Shown here piece by piece: positions 25,954 to 35,559 of a stretch of 64,000 nucleotides of DNA (the stretch's first letter is position 1; the number at the start of each line of letters is the position of its first letter). Both the position numbers and the translations under genes were made by a program. The stretch covers positions 387,179 through 451,178 of the forward strand of contig JAQBNH010000003.1 in NCBI GenBank assembly GCA_028288705.1. Direction: 5' to 3'. Under the pieces are notes generated by a model. The model ran no database searches. It saw nothing but the letters and a program-made list of their open reading frames with translations, and was not told the DNA's origin. This stretch comes from Ferruginibacter sp. (GTDB taxonomy: Bacteria > Bacteroidota > Bacteroidia > Chitinophagales > Chitinophagaceae).

Positions 25954-27534
25954 ATGTTACAACAGGACTCCCTGGTTGAATATGGCGCGAGGCGTGCGAT
26001 CATTACGGTGACGGCGATCCTTTGTGCGCTGCTGGAAATCGTAGATACAACCATCGTGAATGTTGCGCTGAATGAAATGCGCGGCAACCTCGGTGCAACT
26101 TTAACGGAAGTTGCCTGGGTGATCACCGCATATGCGATCGGCAACGTGATCATCGTTCCTATGACGAGCTGGTTATCACAACAATTCGGCAGGCGCAATT
26201 ACTATGCAGCCTCCGTGATTCTTTTTACGGTTTGTTCTTTTGCCTGCGGAAATGCCAACGGTATCTGGGAACTTGTCTTCTTTCGTTTCCTTCAGGGAAT
26301 CGGCGGTGGCGCATTGTTAGTAACCTCACAAACCATCATCACTGAATCTTACCCGCCGGAAAAAAGAAGCATGGCACAGGCGATCTACGGTTTAGGTGTG
26401 ATCATTGGCCCAACGCTCGGCCCGCCACTGGGCGGTTATATCGTAGATAATTTTAGCTGGCCCTATATTTTTTACATCAATATCCCGATCGGTGTTATCG
26501 CGACCTTACTAACCTTGCAGTTTGTACGCAGTCCGAAATACGCAGAGAAAAAAGCACTGCATGAAGTGGATTGGCTGGGCATTGCCTTGCTGGCGATTAC
26601 GGTTGGGTCATTGCAATACGTGTTGGAACGCGGCCACGAAGACGACTGGCTGAACAGCAACGTGATCATTGCGCTGATCGTTTCTTCGATCCTGGGTTTA
26701 TTCTTCTTTATCTGGCGCGAACTCACGTATAAATTCCCCATTGTTGAACTGCGTGTTCTAAAAAATGGCAACCTCCGCGTAGGAACCATTCTCTCTTTTA
26801 TTATGGGTTTCGGGCTTTACGGCTCAACGTTTATCATTCCGCTGTATACCCAAAGTACACTGGGCTGGACGGCGCAGCAATCGGGCGCTTTAATGATCCC
26901 GGCGGCGTTGACAACAGCAGTGATGATGCCACTGATCGGAAAATTATTGCAACGCGGCGTTCCCCAGCAATACCTTGTTTCCGCGGGCATGCTGATTTTT
27001 TTCGTGTACAGTTTCTGGGGTTATAAAATAATTTCGCCAGACACCGGTGCAGATGCCTTCTTCTGGATGTTGATCGCACGCGGTATCGGACTTGGTTTAT
27101 TATTTATCCCGATCACCGCCTTGTCCTTATCTACCTTATCAGGCAAACAAATTGGAGAAGGTGCATCGTTTACCGGGATGATGCGCCAGCTTGGTGGATC
27201 CTTTGGCGTGGCCGCGATCTCCACATTTCTATCGCGGCAAAACATGGTGCATCGCAGTGCGTTAGTAACACACCTGGATGTGAATGATGCAGCTGTTCAG
27301 CAACGGGTGATCGCGATGCAGCATTCCTTTATGAGTAAGGGCATGACAGCGGACGTGGCATTACAATCTGCCTACAAAGCGATTGATTTCAGCGTCACAA
27401 AACAGGCTTCAGTACTCTCCTACATGGACGTCTTTTTATATATCGGGCTGATGTTTTTGATTTGTATTCCGTTTGTATTAATGGTAAGAGGCAACAAAGG
27501 GAAGAAAGTAGATATTGGTGAAGCGATGCACTAA
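25954..27534 (+). CDS. EmrB-type DHA2-family MFS drug exporter
   Basis: 526 residues with 14 predicted membrane helices. Family motifs are visible: DTTIVNVALNEM in helix 1, WLSQQFGRRNYY in the first cytoplasmic loop, and GPTLGPPLGGYIVDNFSWPYIFYINIPIG, typical of DHA2 exporters. With the preceding genes it makes a tripartite pump for hydrophobic or toxic compounds. It ends exactly where the convergent M23 lipoprotein gene ends. Confidence 0.94.
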   Translation: MLQQDSLVEYGARRAIITVTAILCALLEIVDTTIVNVALNEMRGNLGATLTEVAWVITAYAIGNVIIVPMTSWLSQQFGRRNYYAASVILFTVCSFACGNANGIWELVFFRFLQGIGGGALLVTSQTIITESYPPEKRSMAQAIYGLGVIIGPTLGPPLGGYIVDNFSWPYIFYINIPIGVIATLLTLQFVRSPKYAEKKALHEVDWLGIALLAITVGSLQYVLERGHEDDWLNSNVIIALIVSSILGLFFFIWRELTYKFPIVELRVLKNGNLRVGTILSFIMGFGLYGSTFIIPLYTQSTLGWTAQQSGALMIPAALTTAVMMPLIGKLLQRGVPQQYLVSAGMLIFFVYSFWGYKIISPDTGADAFFWMLIARGIGLGLLFIPITALSLSTLSGKQIGEGASFTGMMRQLGGSFGVAAISTFLSRQNMVHRSALVTHLDVNDAAVQQRVIAMQHSFMSKGMTADVALQSAYKAIDFSVTKQASVLSYMDVFLYIGLMFLICIPFVLMVRGNKGKKVDIGEAMH

Positions 27535-28149
27535 TCAGTTGGTTGGATTGGTATATTTTTTCCAGGAGCGCAGGTATTTAATTCCGGCTGAAGTTTGAAA
27601 ACGAGTCGGCACCTGTTGCCAGTTTCCGCTGCGGTCATTGCGCCATACAAGGAAGTGAAGATGGGGTACGGCGGCATAACCTGTTTTCCCACTGAGCCCG
27701 ATCAATTGGCCTTTTTTGATACTGTCGCCAACCTTAACCAGGGCGCCGTCTTTTTGTAAATGCCAGTAGCCGGCCTTTGATTCATCGGAATGCTGGATAA
27801 CGATATTGTTACCGAAAGGGCGATATTTTTTATTGAGCCCGCCACGGTCGCCATCTTCTTTCGCGCGCAGTACAACGCCATCGCGGGCAGCAAAAATTTT
27901 TGTTCCGCGTCTCATGTTGAAATCAAGCGCGGCACGCTCGCGGTGAGAGAAATGACTAAAATAACCCTGGAGCACACGAAATTTTTTTCCGGCTTCAAAA
28001 GGAAGGGCATATACATAACTCGTATCATCTTTAATAATACCCTGCTGCAACAATTTTACTTCTTTCCGGAGGGGATTTTTACTGCTGTAGCATCCGGAGA
28101 AAACAAGCAGCATGCAAAAGGATATGGAAAAATATTTCAGGAAGTTCAT
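27535..28149 (-). CDS. M23-family peptidase lipoprotein
   Basis: 204 residues from the ATG at 28149, which gives a signal peptide with lipobox VFSGC (Cys20). The LytM/M23 zinc peptidase domain is visible: HRERAALDF (first His and Asp ligand region), GTKIFAARDGVV, HLQKDG and the closing VPHLHFLVW. Such enzymes cut peptidoglycan cross-bridges, or regulate amidases if inactive; the metal ligands appear intact here. It stands alone on its strand. Confidence 0.9.
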   Translation of the reverse strand: MNFLKYFSISFCMLLVFSGCYSSKNPLRKEVKLLQQGIIKDDTSYVYALPFEAGKKFRVLQGYFSHFSHRERAALDFNMRRGTKIFAARDGVVLRAKEDGDRGGLNKKYRPFGNNIVIQHSDESKAGYWHLQKDGALVKVGDSIKKGQLIGLSGKTGYAAVPHLHFLVWRNDRSGNWQQVPTRFQTSAGIKYLRSWKKYTNPTN

Positions 28150-28236
28150 CTGCAAATTAACGATCGAATGTTGAAAGGGGATGTTAGCGAAAAAATAAAA
28201 CCACAACCCCTTCATTGAATGTTATAACTTTAAATT

Positions 28237-28893
28237 ATGAAGATCAATCCCATCATTACGGGTGCAACGGGCATGGTTGGTGAAGGCGTTTTACACGAAT
28301 GTCTTTCGCATCCTGATGTCGGGAAGATCCTGGTCATTAACCGTAAACCCTGTGGCGTAAGCCATCCAAGGCTTACAGAGATCATTCATGATAATTTTTT
28401 CGACCTTTCACCGGTAAAAATGCAATTAGCCGGCTACGATAGTTGCCTTTTCTGTCTCGGTGTTTCATCTGTTGGAAAAAACGAAGCTGAATTTACCCGC
28501 TTCACGTATGATCTTACCATGCATTTCGCCAAAACAGTTTTAGAGGTAAACCCCGGAATGAGTTTTTGTTATATCTCCGGTTCCGGCACAAATGCGCAAG
28601 GAAAAATGATGTGGGCCAGGGTAAAAGGTAAAACAGAAAATGACCTGATGGCACTCCCTTTTAAAGCAGTTTATGCGTTCAGGCCGGGTTTTATGAAACC
28701 TACCGCAGGTTTAAAAAATACACTTTCAGCTTACAAATATTTCGGTTGGCTGTTCCCGTTATTACAGACTTTTTTTTCAGGTTACGTGTCTACACTGGCG
28801 CAACTCGGGCAAGCTATGATCCGCGCTGCCGCTGAAGGTTATCCGAAAACCGTATTGGAAGTAAAAGATATCGTAGCATTAGCAAACAAATAA
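28237..28893 (+). CDS. NAD(P)-binding Rossmann-fold protein (epimerase-like)
   Basis: 218 residues of an atypical short-chain dehydrogenase. The N-terminal GATGMVGEGVLHECL is the nucleotide-binding loop; CLGVSSVG and SGSGTNAQGKMMWARVKGKTE follow, with Lys but no classical YxxxK Tyr. The family is widespread in Bacteroidota and lacks an assigned substrate. It is followed 13 bases later by a DinB-family gene, probably in the same mRNA. Confidence 0.8.
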   Translation: MKINPIITGATGMVGEGVLHECLSHPDVGKILVINRKPCGVSHPRLTEIIHDNFFDLSPVKMQLAGYDSCLFCLGVSSVGKNEAEFTRFTYDLTMHFAKTVLEVNPGMSFCYISGSGTNAQGKMMWARVKGKTENDLMALPFKAVYAFRPGFMKPTAGLKNTLSAYKYFGWLFPLLQTFFSGYVSTLAQLGQAMIRAAAEGYPKTVLEVKDIVALANK

Positions 28894-28906
28894 AAACAAA
28901 TCAAAT

Positions 28907-29365
28907 ATGCAACCCCAAGTACAAATGATAAGGCAGACACGCAACTGGTTAATGACGCTGATCAAAGACCTTACGATCGAACAACTGAATGAGATCCCCA
29001 AAGGATTCAACAATAATATCATCTGGAATATGGCGCATCTTATCGCCGCACAACAGGGCGTTTGTTATTTAAGAGCTGGGTTAACAACAACCGTTGACGA
29101 TGCTTTTTTCCAGGAATTTAAACCGGGCACCAGGCCTGAAAGAACAATCGGGGCAGATGAAGCGGCCGTGATAAAAACGATGTTGTTTAGTACACTCGAT
29201 CAGTTGGATCTCGACCTGCAAAAAAATATGTTCAAAAACTACACTGGCTGGGAAACGAATTACGGGGTTGGCATGCATAACATTAACGATGCATTGAACT
29301 TCGTCCCCTTTCACGAAGGACTGCATCTGGGTTACGTGATGGCACTGAAAAGGCTCATCCACTAA
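28907..29365 (+). CDS. DinB-family protein
   Basis: 152 residues forming the four-helix bundle of the DinB/YfiT group. Histidines at WNMAHLIAAQQG and PFHEGLHLGYV fit the usual three-His metal site. Members include thiol-transferases that use bacillithiol or mycothiol, but many have no known activity. It lies 13 bases after the Rossmann-fold gene and ends next to the convergent thioredoxin gene. Confidence 0.85.
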   Translation: MQPQVQMIRQTRNWLMTLIKDLTIEQLNEIPKGFNNNIIWNMAHLIAAQQGVCYLRAGLTTTVDDAFFQEFKPGTRPERTIGADEAAVIKTMLFSTLDQLDLDLQKNMFKNYTGWETNYGVGMHNINDALNFVPFHEGLHLGYVMALKRLIH

Positions 29366-29656
29366 TTACAACGGAAGCTGCCTGGCGATTTCATTGGCGG
29401 GCGTGACGCCGGAATTGCGCCAGATAATTTTTCCCTGTTGGAAGATGATCAGCGTGGGCACGGATTGTATGCCATACTTTTGAGCGTAAGCAGGATTCTT
29501 ATCGATATCCATTTTCAAGACGATCGCCTTGTCGCCAACTTTGGCTTTCAGATCTTTTAAGATCGGCGGCATCATTTTGCATGGCCCGCACCACTCTGCA
29601 AAAAAATCCACCACAACCGGCTTGTCTGCATTGATGTATTGATCAAAATTTGTCAT
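29366..29656 (-). CDS. Thioredoxin-family protein
   Basis: 96 residues, slightly shorter than classical thioredoxin. EWCGPCK holds the redox pair Cys23 and Cys26, and SVPTL provides the cis-proline. No signal peptide is present, so it acts in the cytoplasm. A second thioredoxin (48630-48947) is closer to canonical TrxA. The gene is convergent with and directly abuts the DinB-family gene. Confidence 0.92.
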   Translation of the reverse strand: MTNFDQYINADKPVVVDFFAEWCGPCKMMPPILKDLKAKVGDKAIVLKMDIDKNPAYAQKYGIQSVPTLIIFQQGKIIWRNSGVTPANEIARQLPL

Positions 29657-29689
29657 GACTTTTTTACTTCAATAAACACACCAAAACGA

Positions 29690-30769
29690 TCATTTAATAT
29701 GGTCACCGATCAAACTTAAAAATTTCTTTCCTCCTACCCCGGAAACTTTATTGCCTACCCAATTTCCGGGTCGGCCCGTAAGTTTCGTACTATGGTTTGT
29801 GATGCCATTGCGATTGGCGCCTTCGATCGTATTATTCAAACAATTCACTTTAAGGGGTGCGCCATCCAATCCCTTTTTCTCAATAGAAATCGCATCAAGC
29901 ATCAATCCCTTAGCGGTTTGTTTCAAACTGTTGTTTTCAATCGTATGAGTGCTGTACCCAAACACCTGGATACCGGAGCCATAGCCATTCTCAATCAAAT
30001 TCCCCCTAATTTCCCCAAAACTATTACTCCCAATTAAAATTCCCGTTCGTTGCGAGGGAAGATTTGATTTCCCGTAGTTCAGAATTTTGTTGTTATATAC
30101 CTGGTATCCCTGCGCGTTACACAATTGAATGGCGTCGCCGGATAGCTCTTCCAGCAGGTTTTCATAAATCCGGATATCTTCAAAATGGGCAGAACTTTCC
30201 ACCGTATAAATGGAGCTGTTGCCGAGGTACATTCCTTCCGACCGGCCTTTTTCAGCCGGATTATCCAGGTCATGGATCCAGTTATGGTGAATCCTTATGC
30301 GACGCATCGTGCGGCCCGTATCAGGATTTCCGTAAATACCCACTTGTGTATGCGTGATCTCCACGTTTTTGATTTCGTAATCGGTGCTGTTGCCTACTGT
30401 GAGCCCCAGGCTGATATATGTCACTTCCTTCGGACCAAACACAATTCCATAACGGATTGTGGAATCACCACCACCATCAATAACAAAATGAGAACTGTTG
30501 TAAAATATTGCCGCATAATTGTTCGCTGTTCCAACCCTGCTGCGGCCATTCTTATTCATAAAAACCACCGGACTGTCGGTAGTGCCGTTTATGTTCTCCA
30601 GGTTCCAATATGCGTAATTGCCCCTGAGAATGATCGTATCGCCGGGCCGTATTTTTGGCAAACGCGGTTTATACCAGCCGCCATCAGGATTTTTGGGAAT
30701 GTTGATTTGTCGAGCAGAAACCAGGAGGCTGCCCGTGACAAAAAGCAACAGGAAATAACATCTTATCAT
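29690..30769 (-). CDS. Exported right-handed beta-helix protein
   Basis: 359 residues with a signal peptide ending near LLVSARQ. The body consists of repeating short strands with Asn and Gly turns (SSHFVIDGGGDSTIRYGI, IRIYENLLEEL, GNLIENGYGSGIQVFG, HTIENNSLKQT), the pattern of the parallel beta-helix fold used by polysaccharide lyases and hydrolases. No catalytic motif identifies a specific family. It is probably periplasmic or surface exposed and acts on, or binds, a polysaccharide. Confidence 0.8.
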   Translation of the reverse strand: MIRCYFLLLFVTGSLLVSARQINIPKNPDGGWYKPRLPKIRPGDTIILRGNYAYWNLENINGTTDSPVVFMNKNGRSRVGTANNYAAIFYNSSHFVIDGGGDSTIRYGIVFGPKEVTYISLGLTVGNSTDYEIKNVEITHTQVGIYGNPDTGRTMRRIRIHHNWIHDLDNPAEKGRSEGMYLGNSSIYTVESSAHFEDIRIYENLLEELSGDAIQLCNAQGYQVYNNKILNYGKSNLPSQRTGILIGSNSFGEIRGNLIENGYGSGIQVFGYSTHTIENNSLKQTAKGLMLDAISIEKKGLDGAPLKVNCLNNTIEGANRNGITNHSTKLTGRPGNWVGNKVSGVGGKKFLSLIGDHIK

Positions 30770-30932
30770 CTTCAGTTGTTTTACAAATAAGCCGCGTCAA
30801 GATAGAAAAAATTATCAACGAACTATAGGATTTGATAACGGACGCCGCACGAATCGCAGTTTGATCTCGCCGCTAAATCCCGTTTGCCCGGATGCTGATT
30901 TTTATGGATATTTGCGAAATCTAAAACTGAAA

Positions 30933-32195
30933 ATGAAGGTTTTAATCAAGCAGGCCAACATCGTACATCCCCGCTCTCCTCATCATGGCCAGGTTCGTGA
31001 CATCCTCGTAATCAATGGTTTAATCAAAGAAATTGCTGCAACGATCACAGCTGATGAAGCCACCATGATAACAGGGACTCATCTTCACGTGAGTTCGGGC
31101 TGGGTGGATTGCTTTGCAGATTTTGCTGATCCTGGCTATGAGCACCGCGAGACGATGTCGACGGGCGCCGCTGCTGCTGCAGCCGGCGGCTTCACAGATG
31201 TATTCCTGATCCCTAACAGTTCACCGGTGGTCTCTTCAAAAAGCCAGGTAGAATATATTTTGCAGAATGCTGCAAGGGTTGCAGTAAACCTCCACCCGCT
31301 TGCCTCCATCAGCAAGAACGCCGAAGGAAAAGAACTGGCAGAAATGTATGATATGCACCGCAGCGGAGCATTGGCTTTTACAGATGGCATTCATTCGGTT
31401 CAAAGCCCCGGACTCGTATTAAAAGCACTGCAATATTTGCTCGCGATTGATGGAACGCTGATACAGTTGCCGGATGATAAATCCGTTGGCGGACATGGCC
31501 TGATGAATGAAGGCATCATGAGCACCAGGCTCGGGTTACCGGGCAAGCCTGCTATTGGAGAAGAACTGATGATCGCCCGCGACATCGAATTATTACGTTA
31601 CACGAAATCACGTTTACACATCACCGGTATCTCCACACAAAAAGGTATCGACCTGGTTCGGGCAGCGAAAAAGGAAGGGCTGAATCTGACCTGTTCCGCT
31701 ACAGCCTACCATGCCGGTTTTTGTGATGAAGACCTGAACGCCTATGATACGAACCTTAAAGTAAATCCCCCACTTCGTTCGCGCGCCGATAGGAATGCTG
31801 TAAAAACGGCGATTGCAGATGGAACGATTGATTGCTTGTCTTCGCACCACAGTCCGCAGCACCTCGACGATAAAGCCTGCGAATTTGAATACGCAAAAAA
31901 CGGGATGATCGGGTTGGAGACTTTGTTTGCGGCGGTAAATGAATTTCACCCGGACTTAACCCTCCTGGTAGAACAATTAACGGATCGTCCCAGGAAAATA
32001 TTTGGCTTGCCGCTGATTTCGCTGGAAGCAGGTGCTGAAGCCTGCCTTACCATCTTTGAGCCATCAGAAACATTCGTTTACGAATCCGGACATATCCGCT
32101 CCAAATCTAAAAACACAGCTTATATTGGCTGCCAGCTGAAAGGAAAGGTTAGCGGCATCATCAACAAAAATCAACTGGTCATAAATAAACAGTAA
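30933..32195 (+). CDS. Dihydroorotase homologue lacking the metal-binding residues
   Basis: 420 residues of the amidohydrolase superfamily, closest in pattern to dihydroorotase (PyrC): DTNLKVNPPLRSRADR and GLETLFAAVNEF are well kept. However, the DxHxH of strand 1 is replaced by DCFAD (residues 59-63), the usual HVST by GIST, and the catalytic TDHAP by SHHSP. It therefore probably cannot cyclise carbamoyl-aspartate and resembles the inactive pDHO partners of aspartate transcarbamoylase. No pyrB gene is next to it. Its stop overlaps the ATG of the DUF4199 gene (TAATG). Start chosen at 30933 to begin with MKVLIKQANIV. Confidence 0.85.
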   Translation: MKVLIKQANIVHPRSPHHGQVRDILVINGLIKEIAATITADEATMITGTHLHVSSGWVDCFADFADPGYEHRETMSTGAAAAAAGGFTDVFLIPNSSPVVSSKSQVEYILQNAARVAVNLHPLASISKNAEGKELAEMYDMHRSGALAFTDGIHSVQSPGLVLKALQYLLAIDGTLIQLPDDKSVGGHGLMNEGIMSTRLGLPGKPAIGEELMIARDIELLRYTKSRLHITGISTQKGIDLVRAAKKEGLNLTCSATAYHAGFCDEDLNAYDTNLKVNPPLRSRADRNAVKTAIADGTIDCLSSHHSPQHLDDKACEFEYAKNGMIGLETLFAAVNEFHPDLTLLVEQLTDRPRKIFGLPLISLEAGAEACLTIFEPSETFVYESGHIRSKSKNTAYIGCQLKGKVSGIINKNQLVINKQ

Positions 32196-32683
32196 TGAAA
32201 TTATCTCCAACATATAAAGGGCTGATCGTTGGTGCGCTCATGATCATCGTGTCGCTCCTCATTTACAAATTCCGTGGAAATTTTGATAACAACCTACAGT
32301 ACATTGCTTACTTCCTGTACATCGCAGGCATCGTTTGGACACTGGTGGATTTTCACCGGAATCCCGCAGGAGATCAGTCATTCAAACATTATTTTTCACA
32401 GGGCTTTAAATGTTTTATCGTTATCACCTTGCTGATGGTGGCCTTCACTTATATCTTTTTAAAAATGAATCCTTCTTTCCGTGAAGAGATGGGAAACAAT
32501 TATCGCAATGAATTGGTGAAAAAAGGCAATTATACTCCGCAGGAAATCGACACGATGGTGTTGAAAGCAAAGGATTATTTTGTGACCATGCTCACCTCTA
32601 TGGCCATCTTTAGTTACCTCGTAATCGGTGGCCTCGTAACCCTGATCGTTTCAGGTGTTTTAAGTCAGCAGAAAAGAAACTAG
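32195..32683 (+). CDS. DUF4199-family membrane protein
   Basis: 162 residues with four hydrophobic helices. The pattern of a polar HYFSQGFKCF stretch between helices 2 and 3 and a helix-rich C-terminus fits DUF4199, a family found mostly in Bacteroidota and of unknown function. It overlaps the dihydroorotase homologue by one base and is followed 29 bases later by a glycosyltransferase, suggesting one operon of four genes through 34806. Confidence 0.82.
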   Translation: MKLSPTYKGLIVGALMIIVSLLIYKFRGNFDNNLQYIAYFLYIAGIVWTLVDFHRNPAGDQSFKHYFSQGFKCFIVITLLMVAFTYIFLKMNPSFREEMGNNYRNELVKKGNYTPQEIDTMVLKAKDYFVTMLTSMAIFSYLVIGGLVTLIVSGVLSQQKRN

Positions 32684-32712
32684 TTTCGCAAAGGCGCGTT
32701 TAAAAAAATATT

Positions 32713-33654
32713 ATGGATCTGTCAATAGTAATACCACTTTTCAACGAAGAAGAATCCCTGCCGGAACTGGCTGCGTGGATTCGCCGTGTGATGGAAGTTC
32801 ATCACTATAGTTACGAAGTGATCATGGTAGATGACGGCAGTACGGATGCATCATGGGATGTGGTAGAAAATTTAAGAAAAGAAAATGCTTTCATCAAAGG
32901 CATTCGCTTTCAACGCAATTATGGAAAAAGTGCTGCGCTAAATGAGGGCTTTAAAGCCGCCCAGGGTGAGGTCATTATTACCATGGATGCGGATATGCAG
33001 GACAGTCCGGATGAGATCCCCGAACTGCGTAAAATGATTGTTGAAGATGGTTACGATATGGTGAGTGGCTGGAAAAAGGTTCGCTTTGACAATACCTTCA
33101 AAAAAAATATTCCTTCTAAACTATTTAATGCTGCGGCAAGAAGAACTTCCGGCATTCAACTGAATGATTTTAACTGCGGACTTAAATCTTACCGCCGGAA
33201 AGTGGTAAAAAGTATCGAAGTGTACGGCGAAATGCATCGTTATATACCGATCCTGGCGAAATGGGCAGGATTCAGGAAGATCGGCGAGAAGGTAGTAGAA
33301 CATCGTGCGCGGAAATATGGTATTACAAAGTTTGGCTGGGAACGTTTTGTCAACGGTTTCCTGGATCTCTTTTCCATCATGTTCGTTGGGAAATTTGGCA
33401 AACGCCCGATGCACTTTTTCGGACTTTGGGGAACGTTCGCATTCCTTTTTGGTTTGATCATTTTTGTCTACCTCACCATCACGAAATTCTTTTTTGATCA
33501 GACAGGGCTAACCCAAAGGCCGATGTTCTTTTTCGCGATCATGCTGATGATCATCGGTTCCCAATTATTCCTCGCCGGTTTTATCGGGGAACTCATCGCC
33601 AGAAATTCTACCGAAAGAAATAATTACCTCGTAGAAGAAAAACTCGGGTTATAA
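32713..33654 (+). CDS. Family 2 glycosyltransferase with two C-terminal membrane helices
   Basis: 313 residues. The GT-A domain has SIVIPLFNEE, VDDGSTD at residues 39-45 and the metal-site DADMQDSPDEIP near 95. Two C-terminal membrane helices (about 232-255 and 270-295) place it with the DPM1/ArnC/GtrB type, which transfers sugars to polyprenyl phosphate. The start of the next gene lies 3 bases after the stop. The lipid-linked sugar made is unknown. Confidence 0.92.
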   Translation: MDLSIVIPLFNEEESLPELAAWIRRVMEVHHYSYEVIMVDDGSTDASWDVVENLRKENAFIKGIRFQRNYGKSAALNEGFKAAQGEVIITMDADMQDSPDEIPELRKMIVEDGYDMVSGWKKVRFDNTFKKNIPSKLFNAAARRTSGIQLNDFNCGLKSYRRKVVKSIEVYGEMHRYIPILAKWAGFRKIGEKVVEHRARKYGITKFGWERFVNGFLDLFSIMFVGKFGKRPMHFFGLWGTFAFLFGLIIFVYLTITKFFFDQTGLTQRPMFFFAIMLMIIGSQLFLAGFIGELIARNSTERNNYLVEEKLGL

Positions 33655-33657
33655 TTC

Positions 33658-34806
33658 TTGGAGCAACAGCGAAAAAATATCGTCATCATCGGCCCGGCAT
33701 TTCCTTTGCGTGGCGGTGGCATGGCCTCCTTTAATGAGCGACTGGCAAGGGCTTTCCAGGATGAAGGCCACCGCGTAAGCATCTTTACTTTTTCATTGCA
33801 ATACCCTTCATTTCTTTTTCCCGGCACTTCACAATACTCCACTGAAGAAGCACCGGAAGGGCTTGATATTAAAGTGCTGATCAACTCCGTAAATCCCTTT
33901 AACTGGATAAAAGTCGGATGGAGATTAAAAAAATTACGCCCCGATATTATTGTTGTACGATATTGGTTGCCATTTATGGGGCCATGTTTCGGAACGATCT
34001 TACGCATCGCCAAAACCAACGGCCACTCAAAAATTGTTTGTATTGCTGATAACATTATTCCTCATGAAAAGCGTTTTGGCGATAAGCCATTTACGCAATA
34101 TTTTATCAAACCGGTAGATGCATTTATTACGATGAGCCAGCAGGTGCTGAAGGATTTACGAACTTTTACCAGCACGAAAGCTGCGCTGTATATCCCCCAT
34201 CCGCTGTACGATCATTTCGGTGCAAAGAAATCTAAACCAGGAGCCAGGCAGACCTTACATATAGAACAGGACGATTTTGTCCTGTTATTTTTTGGTTTTA
34301 TTCGCAAGTACAAAGGATTGGATTTACTTTTTGATGCAATAGCAATTTTAAAATCAGACAAGATTCCTATTCAAGGTTTAAAATTATTAGTCGCAGGAGA
34401 ATTTTACGAAGACCGTTCATTTTACGAAGCCAAGATTAATGAACTGGGAATCGCGGATTTGCTGGACTTGCATACTTCGTTTATCGCTGACCGTGACATT
34501 GCCAATTTCTTTTGCGCTGCAGATGTAGTGGTGCAACCTTACCGGCATGCCACGCAGAGTGGGGTTACGCCGCTCGCCTATCACTTTGACGTGCCGATGA
34601 TCGTTACGAATGTTGGCGGTTTGCCTGATATGGTGCCGGATCAGATCGCAGGGTTAATCGCTGAACCAACGGCACAGTCGCTGGCTGAAAAGATTCGGGA
34701 ATTCCATAACACAGGCGCAGCTCATTTTTTACCCGGTCTTCAACAGGAAAAATTAAAATACAGCTGGCACAATATGGTTAACGGGATCCTGGAGATTAGT
34801 CGTTAG
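33658..34806 (+). CDS. Family 4 glycosyltransferase
   Basis: 382 residues of the GT-B fold. The start is TTG at 33658, since the conserved first strand and donor-side loop (NIVIIGPAFPLRGGG) lie before the first ATG. The C-terminal half has LFFGFIRKYKGLDLL and the acidic region around VVQPYRHATQSGVTPLAYH, typical for group 1 glycosyltransferases. It follows the family 2 enzyme by 3 bases and presumably works in the same envelope glycan pathway. Confidence 0.9.
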   Translation: MEQQRKNIVIIGPAFPLRGGGMASFNERLARAFQDEGHRVSIFTFSLQYPSFLFPGTSQYSTEEAPEGLDIKVLINSVNPFNWIKVGWRLKKLRPDIIVVRYWLPFMGPCFGTILRIAKTNGHSKIVCIADNIIPHEKRFGDKPFTQYFIKPVDAFITMSQQVLKDLRTFTSTKAALYIPHPLYDHFGAKKSKPGARQTLHIEQDDFVLLFFGFIRKYKGLDLLFDAIAILKSDKIPIQGLKLLVAGEFYEDRSFYEAKINELGIADLLDLHTSFIADRDIANFFCAADVVVQPYRHATQSGVTPLAYHFDVPMIVTNVGGLPDMVPDQIAGLIAEPTAQSLAEKIREFHNTGAAHFLPGLQQEKLKYSWHNMVNGILEISR

Positions 34807-34891
34807 CAGTCATTTTAATTGTGATGCTTTATAGAATTTGCCGGATCCATTTCCGGAAAATTCGCGGCACGATTCCTGTCCTCCTCACAAG

Positions 34892-35425
34892 ATGAAACAT
34901 TCTTTACTTCCTCTTTCTCTTATAATCATTGTTATTACAAGTTGTTCGTCTTTAAAACCTGAAAGCTTTGCTACCAGCCAGCCGGTGCTGGATCCTGTTA
35001 AATTTTTTGGCGGCCGTACTGAATCTGCAGGTGTGATGGAATCCCGCGGCGGTAAACCCACAGTGCGTATTACCACTAAAACCACCGGCACGTATGCCAA
35101 CGGCATGTTGCATATTGAGCAGGATCTTTACCCGGAAAATAAAAAGCAGAATCACCGTAGTTTCAACCTGAAAATAACTGACGCGCATCATGTAGAAGGC
35201 ACAGGAAGTGATATCCAGGGAACGGCTCGCGGAGAATTATATGGAAATTATTTTACCTGGAGCTTCCGGTTAAGGATAGCCGAAAAAGGTTTAGTGCAGC
35301 ATGTGAAGATGACGCAATACATGTACCTGATGCCCGACGGGCAAACGCTGATCATCCGGAGTGTTGTAAGAAAATTCGGGATGATCGTAACGCAAATAAC
35401 CGAGCAATTTCATAAAGTCGGATAA
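34892..35425 (+). CDS. Lipoprotein of unknown function
   Basis: 177 residues from the ATG at 34892. The signal peptide ends with ITSC (Cys18), a lipobox. The mature part looks all-beta, with HIEQDLYPENKKQNHRSFNLKI and a second half ending in VVRKFGMIVTQITEQFHKVG, suggestive of a small barrel such as those of lipocalin-like proteins, but no family is recognised. It stands alone between the glycosyltransferases and a methyltransferase. Confidence 0.7.
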   Translation: MKHSLLPLSLIIIVITSCSSLKPESFATSQPVLDPVKFFGGRTESAGVMESRGGKPTVRITTKTTGTYANGMLHIEQDLYPENKKQNHRSFNLKITDAHHVEGTGSDIQGTARGELYGNYFTWSFRLRIAEKGLVQHVKMTQYMYLMPDGQTLIIRSVVRKFGMIVTQITEQFHKVG

Positions 35426-35559
35426 CCCGTCGTCCTTCATCAGCTCGCAGATAAACCTTAGCGATCTACCCTAATCCGCGTAGGAGTAAGAAATAAGCCG
35501 CGCAACCGTTGCAAAACCATTTTTTTAGTTTTTATTTTATTGGAACTAAAATATTTGCC

